From: Alteriqipengyuania halimionae
GTDB taxonomy: Bacteria; Pseudomonadota; Alphaproteobacteria; Sphingomonadales; Sphingomonadaceae
DNA: 64,000 bases
Assembly (NCBI RefSeq): GCF_009827575.1
Contig: NZ_WTYR01000001.1
Span: forward strand, 1,550,001 to 1,614,000
Direction of reading: 5' to 3'
Part shown: positions 54,920 through 63,398 of the stretch, piece after piece
How positions within the stretch are numbered: position 1 is the first letter of the stretch
Layout: the number at the start of each line of letters is the position of its first letter
Translations under genes and position numbers: made by a program
The notes under the pieces: model-generated
Told to the model about the DNA's origin: nothing
Databases searched by the model: none
The model's input: the letters and a program-made list of their open reading frames with translations, nothing else

Positions 54920-57058
54920 CTAGAAATCCATCGAGATCGAGGCTTTGACCGTGCGCGGCTGGCCCTGGAGGATCGCCGAAGAGAAGGTGTCGAAGGCGCT
55001 CGCCCAATAGGCATTGTCGGCGACGTTATCGACGGTCACTCGCAGCGTCACAGGCACCTCGCCCGCGGCCAGCACATAGCGCGCGCCGACATCGAAGCGG
55101 GTCCAGCTGTCGAGCTGGAGCGTGTTGGCTGCGTCGATCCACTGCTCGCCGGTATGCATGGCGCGTCCAGTCAGCGTCAGGCCAGGGATGAAGGGCAGGT
55201 CCCATTCGACATCGGCATTGGCGGTGAATTCGGGCACGCCGGGCACCTTGGCGCCGCCATCGAGCGTGGCATCGGTGACGGCCGCACCGGCGATCAGCCG
55301 GAGGCCGGGAAGGATCGAACCGTTGACGGTGAACTCCACGCCTTCGTGCCGCTGGTCGCCGAGATAGCCGAAGCTGCCATCGGGGAGCACGCCCTCGCCC
55401 GGACGCTCGATCCGGTAGGCGGCGAGGCCGAGGAAGACGTCGCCCAGTCCGAGATCAGCCAGGGCGAGCTTGCCGCCGATCTCATACTGCGTGGACTTGC
55501 GCGGCGCGAGCGTGGCGCCCGGATTGCTCACCAGCGCGGGATCGAGCGGCGCGGTCGGCCCCTGCTGGAGCGCTTCGATCCGGTTCGCATAGAGCGACAG
55601 CCCTTCGACCGGCTTGGCCACGATGCCCGCCACCGGGGTCACCGCATCGGCATCGTAGCGAGTATCCAGCGCACCGCCGAAATAGCTGAAGCTTTCCTGC
55701 CGGATCGCCTGGATTCGCAATCCGCCGGTCAGCAGCACGCGGTCGCCGAACAGTCCGACGGTGTCGGACACGAAGCCGCTGGTCAGGCGTCGCTTGGCGA
55801 TCGGATAGGGATCGTCGAGATCGCCGCCAGCAAAGGCGGTCGGCTGCTGCGAGACCTGGACCGGATCGTAGAGATTGGTGTCGAACGGCGTGAAGAAATC
55901 GTAGGCCGTGCGATCTTCCTGCCACACGATGTTGCCGCCGAAATTGAATTCGTGCGTGATCGCGCCCTCGCCCACTTGCGCGCGCAGGCCCGCTTCGACC
56001 GCCTGGTTGCTCGATTTGAACGGGATGTAGGAGTGGAATCCGCTGGTGCCGTCGCCGGTCGCCGCGTCGTTGACGGTGATCCCGCCGTAAATGCCTTCCT
56101 CGTCGCCTTCGCGCGCACCGGCCCGGGCGTAGAACATCGCATTGTCGGCGAGGTCGTATTCCAGGCTCAGCGTGCCGAAGACGTCCTGCAGATCGGTGTA
56201 GGTGTAGTCCTGCGCATAATTAGCGCTTGCATCGGGCACGGCGGGAACGGTGGCGCTGGCGACCGTCACCTTGGGCCGCAGGCGATCGACCCGCACGTCC
56301 TGATAGGCGAGGTCGAGCCCGACGCGCAGATTGCCGCCGTCGTAATCGAACCCGCCGCCCAGCACTTGTGTGCGGCGATCCTCGCCGTCGATCGACACTT
56401 CGCCGTCGCGCCAGGCGCCGTTGACGCGCAAGCCCCACTCGCCCGCCTCACCGAAGCGGCGCGAGACGTCGAAGCTGCCGCCGACATGCCCGTCGCCGAC
56501 AAAGCCCGCGGTCACGCGGTTGAGCGGATCGGCTCCGGCGCGCTTGAGCACGAGGTTGACGCTGCCGCCGAGCCCCGAGCCGCCCGGTGCCGCGCCGTTG
56601 AGGAACGCGCTCGAGCCGTTGAGGACCTGCACGCTTTCGAACAGTTCGGGCGCGACCAGCTGGCGCGGGGCGACGCCGTAGAGGCCGTTCAGCCCGACAT
56701 CGTCGCCGAACAGCGGGAAGCCGCGCACCACGAACAGTTCGGACGCATTGCCATAGCCATAGGTGGTGCGGATCGTCGGGTCGTTCTCGAGCACTTCGCC
56801 CAGCGTCAGCGGCTGCTGGTTGAGGATCAGGCTCTCGTCGTAGGAGCGCACCGCGAAGGGTAGGTCCTCGGCCGGCTTGTCGCCCAGCACGCCGAGATCG
56901 CCGCCATTGTCGACCTGGGTCTCGTTCTCGGCCTGCGCGACGATGACGACGCGGTTTTCGGGCCCCACCCCGTCGTCGGTCTCCTGCGCGATGACAGGGG
57001 TGGTCGACACGATCGCAAGCGCGAGTGTCGGGAGCGAGGCGGCAATACGGTAGTTCAT
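54920..57058 (-). CDS. TonB-dependent siderophore receptor
   Basis: 712 residues. Signal peptide, short linker, plug (LTLGEVLENDPTIRTTYGYGN, FVVRGFPLFGDDVGLNGLYG, VLNGSSAFLNGAAPGGSGLGGSVNLVLKRA) and a barrel ending KASISMDF. The plug sequence is of the FhuE/FoxA/PupB type that imports ferric hydroxamate-like siderophores. It lies last in an operon with a PepSY membrane protein and a small membrane protein, headed by a Fur box. Confidence 0.93.
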   Translation of the reverse strand: MNYRIAASLPTLALAIVSTTPVIAQETDDGVGPENRVVIVAQAENETQVDNGGDLGVLGDKPAEDLPFAVRSYDESLILNQQPLTLGEVLENDPTIRTTYGYGNASELFVVRGFPLFGDDVGLNGLYGVAPRQLVAPELFESVQVLNGSSAFLNGAAPGGSGLGGSVNLVLKRAGADPLNRVTAGFVGDGHVGGSFDVSRRFGEAGEWGLRVNGAWRDGEVSIDGEDRRTQVLGGGFDYDGGNLRVGLDLAYQDVRVDRLRPKVTVASATVPAVPDASANYAQDYTYTDLQDVFGTLSLEYDLADNAMFYARAGAREGDEEGIYGGITVNDAATGDGTSGFHSYIPFKSSNQAVEAGLRAQVGEGAITHEFNFGGNIVWQEDRTAYDFFTPFDTNLYDPVQVSQQPTAFAGGDLDDPYPIAKRRLTSGFVSDTVGLFGDRVLLTGGLRIQAIRQESFSYFGGALDTRYDADAVTPVAGIVAKPVEGLSLYANRIEALQQGPTAPLDPALVSNPGATLAPRKSTQYEIGGKLALADLGLGDVFLGLAAYRIERPGEGVLPDGSFGYLGDQRHEGVEFTVNGSILPGLRLIAGAAVTDATLDGGAKVPGVPEFTANADVEWDLPFIPGLTLTGRAMHTGEQWIDAANTLQLDSWTRFDVGARYVLAAGEVPVTLRVTVDNVADNAYWASAFDTFSSAILQGQPRTVKASISMDF

Positions 57059-57091
57059 GACGGTCTTTCTGATCGAAGTGTCGAGGGGAAT

Positions 57092-57343
57092 TCAGGCGCG
57101 GCCGGTGAGCCGCAGGACGATGACGCTGAGCACGGGGAGCGCGACCAGCACGGCGGCGGCGATATCCCACGCCCCGTCGCCCAGCAGGCCGAGCACCAGC
57201 CCGGCCAGGGTGGAAAGCGCGATCAGCAGCGGCGCGGCGAAGACTTCGTGCGCGCGCAGGCGGCGATTGGTGCGGCCGCTGGCGCGCAGGCTGACCCGCC
57301 CGTTGATCCGCCTGGTGATCCGCCTGTTGATCAGGGCGCTCAT
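57092..57343 (-). CDS. Small two-helix membrane protein of the siderophore operon
   Basis: 83 residues. An Arg-rich N-terminus (MSALINRRITRRINGRVSLRA) leads to two hydrophobic helices (FAAPLLIALSTLAGLVLGLL and DIAAAVLVALPVLSVIVL). The ATG overlaps the stop of the PepSY gene (ATGA), so the two are translationally coupled. Small proteins of this kind often lie between PepSY and TonB receptor genes; function unknown. Confidence 0.75.
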   Translation of the reverse strand: MSALINRRITRRINGRVSLRASGRTNRRLRAHEVFAAPLLIALSTLAGLVLGLLGDGAWDIAAAVLVALPVLSVIVLRLTGRA

Positions 57344-58497
57344 GCGATCGCCCCGCGCCGCGCGCCGGTGCGGATTTCGTCGACCCGGCGCTCGATATTC
57401 TCGCGGCGGCGCTGCCACCACAGCAGCAGCCCGGTCCACAGCACGCGGATCGTCAGCAGCGTGAGCAGCGCCCACAGGATCTTGAGCGCCAGCCCGCCGT
57501 AATCGCCGAAATGAAGCGGCTTGGACATCATCAGCGCCTGGTTGAGCGCGGGCATAGAGCGCGCATCGACCAGCTCGCCGCTGGCCGCATCGACCAGCGC
57601 GGGCGTCAGCAAATGGCTCGTCAGCGGACGATCGCCCTGGAAGAAGATCGCATAGTGCCGATCGGTGCTCCAGTCGCCGCCGGGAAAGCCGATGAATTGC
57701 GGCGAGCGGCCCGGCAGTGCGTCCTGCGCCGCCGCCATCGCCGCATCGAGCGAGCCGTAGTCGCGCGGCGCCAGCGCGGCCTCACTCCCATGCGAGGCGG
57801 TCATCGCGGCGAGCTCGTTCTCGCGCCAGCTATCGGTCAGCGGATCGGCAAAGGCGTTGATCGCCCCCGTCGCCGCCACCACCAGCGCCCAGGCGAGCGT
57901 CACCATGCCGAGGAAATTGTGCCGGTCGAGCCGCTGCACCCGCTCGCTGCGATTGCGCCGCACCGTGCCGAAGCGCAGCCGCCGCATGAACGGCGCGTAC
58001 AGCACCGTGCCAGAGACCAGCGAGAGAACGAAGCCGATCCCCATCACGCCGAGGAACAGCATGCCCGGCAGGCCCAGCAATAGGTCGGTGTGGAGGCCCA
58101 GCACCGTGTCCATGAACGCGTTGGTCGGCGCCGGCCCCAGCGCTTCGCCGGTGGCGCGATCGAAATAGAGCAGCGTCATGTCCCCGCCCGCGGCATCGGG
58201 CGTCGGCCCGGTGGTGACGGTCAGCAACGGACTGTCCTGGCTGAACCCCATGAACAAGGGCACTTCGCCCGGCCGCTCGGCCAGCGCGGCGGCGACCACC
58301 GCATCGAGCGGCTGCCCCCCGCGCGCCGACGCCTCGCCCACCATCGCCGCCTCGGCATCGCGATCGACCAGCGCATCGATCTCGTCGTGGAAGATCAGCG
58401 GCAGCCCGGTGACGCACAGCAACAGCAGGAACGCCATCGGCACGATGCTGCTCCATTTGTGGAGCAGAAACCAGAATCGGATAGCACGCCGTGACAC
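57340..58497 (-). CDS. PepSY-associated TM protein (iron-regulated, PiuB-like)
   Basis: 385 residues. Four membrane helices with the PepSY_TM pattern: first helix WFLLHKWSSIVPMAFLLLLCVTGLPLIFHDEID, a large periplasmic part, HTDLLLGLPGMLFLGVMGIGFVLSLVSG, RHNFLGMVTLAWALVVAATGAINAF, and the last helix GLALKILWALLTLLTIRVLWTG. Proteins of this family are thought to reduce ferric siderophores at the inner membrane. Start is GTG 58497, with a hairpin instead of a Shine-Dalgarno just upstream and a Fur box at 58531-58549. Confidence 0.9.
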   Translation of the reverse strand: MSRRAIRFWFLLHKWSSIVPMAFLLLLCVTGLPLIFHDEIDALVDRDAEAAMVGEASARGGQPLDAVVAAALAERPGEVPLFMGFSQDSPLLTVTTGPTPDAAGGDMTLLYFDRATGEALGPAPTNAFMDTVLGLHTDLLLGLPGMLFLGVMGIGFVLSLVSGTVLYAPFMRRLRFGTVRRNRSERVQRLDRHNFLGMVTLAWALVVAATGAINAFADPLTDSWRENELAAMTASHGSEAALAPRDYGSLDAAMAAAQDALPGRSPQFIGFPGGDWSTDRHYAIFFQGDRPLTSHLLTPALVDAASGELVDARSMPALNQALMMSKPLHFGDYGGLALKILWALLTLLTIRVLWTGLLLWWQRRRENIERRVDEIRTGARRGAIA

Positions 58498-58505
58498 GCG
58501 CGCCG

Positions 58506-58526
58506 GTTAGGCGGCGGACGCCTAAC
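58506..58526 (-). other. Hairpin directly upstream of the PepSY start codon
   Basis: Perfect 8-bp inverted repeat GTTAGGCG / CGCCTAAC with a 5-nt loop, ending 8 nt before the GTG at 58497. It occupies the place of the ribosome-binding site. Confidence 0.55.
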
Positions 58527-58530
58527 GGTC

Positions 58531-58549
58531 AATGATAATCAGTTGCAAT
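58531..58549. promoter_or_regulatory. Fur box of the siderophore-uptake operon
   Basis: AATGATAATCAGTTGCAAT contains AATGATAATCA, eleven consecutive bases of the canonical Fur consensus GATAATGATAATCATTATC. It lies 34 bp upstream of the PepSY start and just inside the end of the RM region. A fur gene is present at 18106. Confidence 0.75.
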
Positions 58550-58554
58550 AGCGG

Positions 58555-59775
58555 TCAGGGATTGCGGCTCTTCACCAGTTCAATGAAGTCGCGCACGGAC
58601 ATCAACCAGCTTTGCTGATTTGTGTGGTACGAAGTGTGTATTGAGCGAGGCAGCACCAATTGCAGCTTTTTTGCCTTCATTTCGGCCGTCTGCTTTTCAG
58701 AAATAGCAGGCTCAAGGGTTAATAGGTGCTTCTCCTCAATACGCTGCGCTTCAGACAGCACCTGCCTCCAACGATCCTTCAGGGTCGATTTTGCGCCCAG
58801 CATCAATAATCGCGCAGAGGGAAATTCCGGATCGTGATAGGCTTCGGCGGACGGAAAGAGGAAATCCGGCCGGTTGTTATTTTCACTTATAGCACCCCGG
58901 ACAAAACCGACATTGTTGGCCTCAAGCACCACCTCGATGTGGCTTTCGAGTGCCAGCCCCGCTCTGGCTTTGCGCCTGTTCTGAACGCTCAGGGAGAACT
59001 TGATAAAGCCGTCCACATCCTCGGCGCCTTGTTGGCCAAACCCCTCGGCTATGCGTTTGGCGACCTGTTTGCGTTCTATCCTCCGGAATAAAAGCGTTTC
59101 GCGCTCCATCCAGTCGATGATGGCTTTATCGGGATCCTGTATCGCAATTTCGGTGCCGACTGATGTCCTCGCCAGTTCGGAAAGGACTGCTGCTTTGGGC
59201 ATCTTTACGCCGAATGGTTCTACTAGGGAATCCAGATGACCCGCTTCAGGCTCATCCGGCTCGATCTCTAGCGCTTCAAGAACCGATCTCGAAACAAAGC
59301 CGAGTTCAGCGTCACGATTTCCTTCGATCGGTGTAAAATCAAAACTCTCTTGCAGTTCGGAATCTATTCCAAAAAGCCAAATTAATTGGTTATATGCAGT
59401 ACTATCTGCAGGAGTAAAAATCGCCAGCGCTGTGCTGTCTTGGCGGGCAGCCAGAAAGAAAGCATCACCTGCCACCATCTTTCGGGTGACAGCATTACCC
59501 TCGTAGTAAAGTCGATACTCGGACCTTTTAGGATGAGCGCGACGCGCGTCGTACCAAGATAGAAAACCGCTCTCCGCCTCGCTTTGGTCTTGGTCCTGTC
59601 CTACCCACATAAAGCGCGTTGGAATATTCTTCCGATCCGCGTCTCCGAGAAGCGATTCTATTTCAGCCGAGCCGTTGAATTCGTGCTGATTGGATGCCTG
59701 GAAATCGGCTTCCACCGGACTAAGGCGTTTGAGCGCGACTCCCGAAAAATACTGGGACAAATAACCGCGCTTCAT
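58555..59775 (-). CDS. EcoRII-type restriction endonuclease
   Basis: 406 residues, close to the ~404 of EcoRII. The N-terminal half (RFMWVGQDQDQSEAESGFLSWYDARRAHPKRSEYRLYY, GDAFFLAARQDSTALAIFTP) matches the EcoRII effector-binding (B3-like) domain. The C-terminal half has the PD-(D/E)xK core NRPDFLFPSAEAY ... LLMLGAKSTLKDRWRQVL. Type IIE enzymes of this kind cut CCWGG with two-site activation; specificity here is by inference. The ATG overlaps the vsr stop (ATGA). Codon use is visibly less GC-rich than in the flanks. Confidence 0.93.
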   Translation of the reverse strand: MKRGYLSQYFSGVALKRLSPVEADFQASNQHEFNGSAEIESLLGDADRKNIPTRFMWVGQDQDQSEAESGFLSWYDARRAHPKRSEYRLYYEGNAVTRKMVAGDAFFLAARQDSTALAIFTPADSTAYNQLIWLFGIDSELQESFDFTPIEGNRDAELGFVSRSVLEALEIEPDEPEAGHLDSLVEPFGVKMPKAAVLSELARTSVGTEIAIQDPDKAIIDWMERETLLFRRIERKQVAKRIAEGFGQQGAEDVDGFIKFSLSVQNRRKARAGLALESHIEVVLEANNVGFVRGAISENNNRPDFLFPSAEAYHDPEFPSARLLMLGAKSTLKDRWRQVLSEAQRIEEKHLLTLEPAISEKQTAEMKAKKLQLVLPRSIHTSYHTNQQSWLMSVRDFIELVKSRNP

Positions 59776-60212
59776 ACGACTCCCTCGCGCGCCGCTTCCA
59801 ACCAACAGACGCATTCATCGATGGTCCCTTTCATCTCATCTTGGCTCCTGCCCCTGAGACTGCACTCCCAGACAGTAAAATGCCGAAGACCAATCGCGTC
59901 CAGCCTTTCGCGAACCCTCGCATCTCGCATCCTGTTGGCTTCAATTTTACCCGCCCAAAAATCGGTGTTCGTTTTCGGTAGCCTGAAAAGATTGCAACTG
60001 TGCCCATGCCAGAAGCATCCGTTTACAAAAATCGCCGATTTAAGAGACGGAAAAACCAGATCCGGTTTCCCGGGCAAATTAGGGTCGTGAAGGCGATACC
60101 GAAAACCTCGCGAATGGAGCGCGCTCCTAACGATTAACTCAGGCCTCGTGTTTTTCGAGCGAATGCCAGACATCATTCTGCTGCGCTTCGCTTTGGATAC
60201 AATGTCAGCCAA
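59772..60212 (-). CDS. vsr: Very short patch repair endonuclease Vsr
   Basis: 146 residues. Matches Vsr along its length: SKAKRSRMMSGIRSKNTRPE, KPDLVFPSLKSAIFVNGCFWHGHSC, and FTVWECSLRGR; the zinc ligands and catalytic Asp region are present. It nicks 5' of T in T:G mismatches that arise by deamination of methylated C, protecting the Dcm sites. TTG 60212 is chosen by alignment with the family start; it overlaps the dcm stop by 8 nt. ATG 60176 is an alternative. Confidence 0.9.
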   Translation of the reverse strand: MADIVSKAKRSRMMSGIRSKNTRPELIVRSALHSRGFRYRLHDPNLPGKPDLVFPSLKSAIFVNGCFWHGHSCNLFRLPKTNTDFWAGKIEANRMRDARVRERLDAIGLRHFTVWECSLRGRSQDEMKGTIDECVCWLEAAREGVV

Positions 60213-61467
60213 CGGGCGCAACTTTCCCGAGTTCGCCGACTTGCTCACTTCCAGCCGTGGTCTGAAGTAAATCCGATTTTCCAAGCGACCTTGCAAGCGC
60301 ATCCTTCATTGAGCGAGCAAGAAATTCAACAACCGGCACCACGACCGCGTTTCCAAACTGTCTGTAGGCTTGGGTATCCGAAACCGGAATCTGCCACCGA
60401 CGATCACCGCGATCAAAGCCCATTAGTCGGGCACATTCGAGTGGAGTAAGCCTCCTTGGACGCGCGCCAGCCTGCTCGATCAGAATTTCCGATCCATCCT
60501 TGTAGTATCTTGCAGACAGGGTCCGCGCCACATCATCCGGTCCTACGAGACTGAAACCGAAACCGTTTCCCTTTGCCTCGTGCTTCTTTCGGTATTCTTG
60601 GAGATACTCCCACAGCCTTGGCGTAAGCGTATACTTGGGATCGACGGAATCATTTGGCTCCAGAATGCTATTAAGTCTCGGGCCATTTTCGATTGCCGGC
60701 AAATTCAATGCGTTAAGATCGAAGTCAGTTTTTTCACGAAATCCCACGATAAATACGCGCTCTCGCTTTTGTGGAACCCAAGGCGCTGAACTTATCACTC
60801 GAAACTGAGTATGGTAGCCAAGCTCTTCCTGCAGGACATGCATGATAGTCTTGAACGTCCGCCCCCGATCGTGATTCTCAAGATTTTTTACGTTCTCCAG
60901 CACAAACGCGGCAGGACGGTGGTGCGCGATAATTTGGGCCGTATCGAAAAAGAGAGTCCCTTGGGTGTCGCACAGAAAACCATGGGGCCGCCCCAACGCG
61001 TTCTTCTTAGAAACACCCGCGATTGAGAAGGGCTGACAAGGAAACCCCGCCAAGAGAACATCATGCTCGGGCACAAGTTCTGGTTCGCCCGAAAACTCGC
61101 GAATATCTCCCTGCAGAAGATGATTGTCGCGGAAATTCGTTCGATAGGTCTCCTGCGCATATTTGTCCCATTCGGACGTAAACACACAGTGCCCTCCGAT
61201 GCCTTGAAAACCGATCCGAAGACCGCCAATTCCGGCGAATAGATCTATGAAGCGAAAGCCGAGCTTCTCTTCAGTCGAATGCACGGACTTCATCGGTTTC
61301 TCCGGATAGCGACCCAAAACTTCCAAGGCTCGCATTACAGACGGGCGTGGGCCAGCCTCGCCCCGCTCCCATCGATAAATCGTGCTAGCGCAATAACCCA
61401 GCTCCGAAGCTGCCTGCTCAACCGAAAGCCCGGCTAGCTCTCTCAATTCAGTGAAAGTATGACGCAC
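60205..61467 (-). CDS. dcm: DNA cytosine-5 methyltransferase (Dcm/M.EcoRII-like) with N-terminal HTH
   Basis: 420 residues. Residues 3-55 are an XRE-type HTH (LRELAGLSVEQAASELGYCASTIYRWERGE), then the C5-methyltransferase: motif I FIDLFAGIGG, motif IV GFPCQPFS with catalytic Cys144, ENVKN (VI), QKRERVFIVG (VIII), and target recognition region ending at RRLTPLECARLMGF and YRQFGNAVVVPV. N-terminal HTHs in M.EcoRII/M.SsoII-type enzymes regulate their own operon. Start GTG 61467 with GGAGG upstream; the open frame to 61665 lies in noncoding DNA. First gene of the RM operon. Confidence 0.95.
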   Translation of the reverse strand: MRHTFTELRELAGLSVEQAASELGYCASTIYRWERGEAGPRPSVMRALEVLGRYPEKPMKSVHSTEEKLGFRFIDLFAGIGGLRIGFQGIGGHCVFTSEWDKYAQETYRTNFRDNHLLQGDIREFSGEPELVPEHDVLLAGFPCQPFSIAGVSKKNALGRPHGFLCDTQGTLFFDTAQIIAHHRPAAFVLENVKNLENHDRGRTFKTIMHVLQEELGYHTQFRVISSAPWVPQKRERVFIVGFREKTDFDLNALNLPAIENGPRLNSILEPNDSVDPKYTLTPRLWEYLQEYRKKHEAKGNGFGFSLVGPDDVARTLSARYYKDGSEILIEQAGARPRRLTPLECARLMGFDRGDRRWQIPVSDTQAYRQFGNAVVVPVVEFLARSMKDALARSLGKSDLLQTTAGSEQVGELGKVAPVG

Positions 61468-61927
61468 AAACCAGACCTCCGAGGGAATAATTGTAGCGTA
61501 GTGCCAAAATCTTTCCCAGCGCGCAAGAACATTTAAAGAACAAAGCGATCTTATCCCCGTTTTCCTACACCGCGCCTGCGCGTTATGATCGGCGCGCTCT
61601 TTCCTACCGTCGATCCCACCGCCCACGGGCCGAGCCTGTGCATGGGCGCGCGCGTTGGAACGCATTTAGGCGCGCGACCGGCGATCATGGCCCTGGCCTC
61701 CTGTCCGTCCGCGGGGCGCGTCATGCCTCAAGCAACTGGTTCGCCGCGATAATTTCGGCGTGCGCTAAAGTGACACGCTGTCACCTTTGTCACCCGCCCG
61801 ATCGCTCCTTTTTTCGCGCACTGGACAGTGTAACACCCGGTCCATGTTGTCGCCCCAGCGCGGCGCGGACCGCGCGTTTGGGCACTTCGCTGGCCATAGC
61901 GGCGCAGGTTTGTTAGCTCACCCGCCC
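61468..61927. other. 460-bp intergenic region between RM operon and putP
   Basis: No gene is seen. On the minus strand TACAAT (61490-61495) is a good -10 box 22 bp before the dcm GTG. AAGAAC is directly repeated with an 11-bp period (61525-61530 and 61536-61541), a possible site for the methyltransferase HTH. The AT-rich part ends near 61560; the rest is GC-rich like the host chromosome. It includes the dyad GTGACA-CGC-TGTCAC at 61770-61784 before putP. Confidence 0.5.
61770..61784. promoter_or_regulatory. Operator-like dyad upstream of putP
   Basis: GTGACA (61770-61775), CGC, TGTCAC (61779-61784), a perfect 6-bp dyad, with a further GTCAC half-site at 61789-61793. It lies 144 bp upstream of the putP ATG. 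Confidence 0.35.
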
Positions 61928-63391
61928 ATGAAAACAGGGACACTCATTTCACTCGCCGCCTATTTCATCCTGATGCTGGCCATCGGGCTGTATGCGTGGC
62001 GCAAATCGACCGACACATCCGAGGGTTATCTGCTGGGCGGGCGCAACCTGCATCCGGCGGTGGCGGCGCTTTCCGCCGGGGCGTCGGACATGTCGGGCTG
62101 GCTGCTGCTCGGCCTGCCGGGGGCGCTTTATGCCGCCGGGCTGGTCGAGGCGTGGATCGGGATCGGTCTGTTCGTCGGGGCCTTCGTCAACTGGATCGTG
62201 GTCGCGCCGCGGCTGCGCCAGCAAAGCGAGGAGCGCGGCAATGCGCTGACGATCCCGCAATTCCTGTCCAACCGCTTCCCCGACAAGGCGATCGCGCTGC
62301 GCACCATTTCGGCGCTGGTGATCGTGGTGTTCTTCGCGGTCTATACCGCCAGCGGGCTGGTGGCCGGGGGCAAGCTGTTCGCCACCGCCTTCCCCGCGCT
62401 GCTGCCCGACGTGCCGCTGTCGGATTACATGCTGGGCATCTGGATCACCGCGGGCGTGGTGCTGGCCTATACGATGGTCGGCGGCTTCCTGGCGGTGAGC
62501 CTGACCGATTTCGTGCAGGGCTGCATCATGCTGGTGGCGCTGGTGCTGATGCCGCTGGTGGTGATGTTCGGCGCGGGCGGCGAGGCCGGCGGATCGCTGA
62601 ACGACGTGCCGGTGGAAGGGTTCCTGAGCCTGACGCAAGGGCTGACGGCGCTGGGATTCCTCAGCGCGGTGGCCTGGGGGCTCGGCTATTTCGGCCAGCC
62701 GCATATCATCGTGCGCTTCATGGCGGTGCGATCGGTCGCCGCGGTATCGACCGCGCGCAATATCGCGATGAGCTGGATGGGAGTCTGCGTGCTGGGCGCG
62801 GTGGGCCTCGGCATTGCGGGCCGCGCCTATGTGGAGCGCAACGGCATGGTGGTCGAGGATCCGGAAACGATCTTCATCGTGCTGGCGGACCTGCTGTTCC
62901 ACCCGCTGGTCACCGGCTTCCTGCTGGCCGCGCTGCTGGCGGCGATCATGTCGACCATCAGCTCGCAATTGCTGGTCGCCTCCTCCTCGCTGACCGAGGA
63001 TTTCTATCGCCTGTTCCTGCGCAAGAAAGCGAGCGAGCGCGAGACGGTGAATATCGGGCGCCTCTCCACCCTGCTGGTGGCGCTGGTGGCGATCGTCGTC
63101 GCGAGCGATCCGGAAAGCCAGGTGCTCGGCCTCGTCTCCAATGCCTGGGCGGGCTTCGGCGCGGCCTTCGGCCCGCTGATCATCCTGTCGCTGACCTGGA
63201 ACCGGATGACCGGATCGGGCGCGGTGGCAGGCCTGGTGGTCGGCACCGCGACGGTCGCGGCATGGATCGCGCTCGGCTGGTCGAGCTGGCTCTATGAGAT
63301 CGTGCCGGGCTTCATCGCGGCATGGATCGCGATCTGGCTGGTCAGCAAGGCGACCTGGAAAGGCACCGAACCCGCCGCCGCGACTGCCTGA
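61928..63391 (+). CDS. putP: Sodium/proline symporter PutP
   Basis: 487 residues, SSS family, about 13 membrane helices. PutP signature parts: FILMLAIGLYAWRKSTDTSEGYLLGGRNLHPAVAALSAGASDMSGWLLLGLPGALYAAG, the Na+ site region around SSQLLVASSSLTEDFY, and GLGYFGQPHIIVRFMA. Proline import for nutrition or osmoprotection. ATG 61928 lacks a clear Shine-Dalgarno; the frame open to 61787 is noncoding. Confidence 0.93.
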   Translation: MKTGTLISLAAYFILMLAIGLYAWRKSTDTSEGYLLGGRNLHPAVAALSAGASDMSGWLLLGLPGALYAAGLVEAWIGIGLFVGAFVNWIVVAPRLRQQSEERGNALTIPQFLSNRFPDKAIALRTISALVIVVFFAVYTASGLVAGGKLFATAFPALLPDVPLSDYMLGIWITAGVVLAYTMVGGFLAVSLTDFVQGCIMLVALVLMPLVVMFGAGGEAGGSLNDVPVEGFLSLTQGLTALGFLSAVAWGLGYFGQPHIIVRFMAVRSVAAVSTARNIAMSWMGVCVLGAVGLGIAGRAYVERNGMVVEDPETIFIVLADLLFHPLVTGFLLAALLAAIMSTISSQLLVASSSLTEDFYRLFLRKKASERETVNIGRLSTLLVALVAIVVASDPESQVLGLVSNAWAGFGAAFGPLIILSLTWNRMTGSGAVAGLVVGTATVAAWIALGWSSWLYEIVPGFIAAWIAIWLVSKATWKGTEPAAATA

Positions 63392-63398
63392 CGCGACG

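Noticed and set aside
61468-61665. N-terminal extension of the methyltransferase to 61665
   Set aside because: Arg-rich, no family match; GTG 61467 has GGAGG upstream and begins the HTH domain, and a -10 box lies between.
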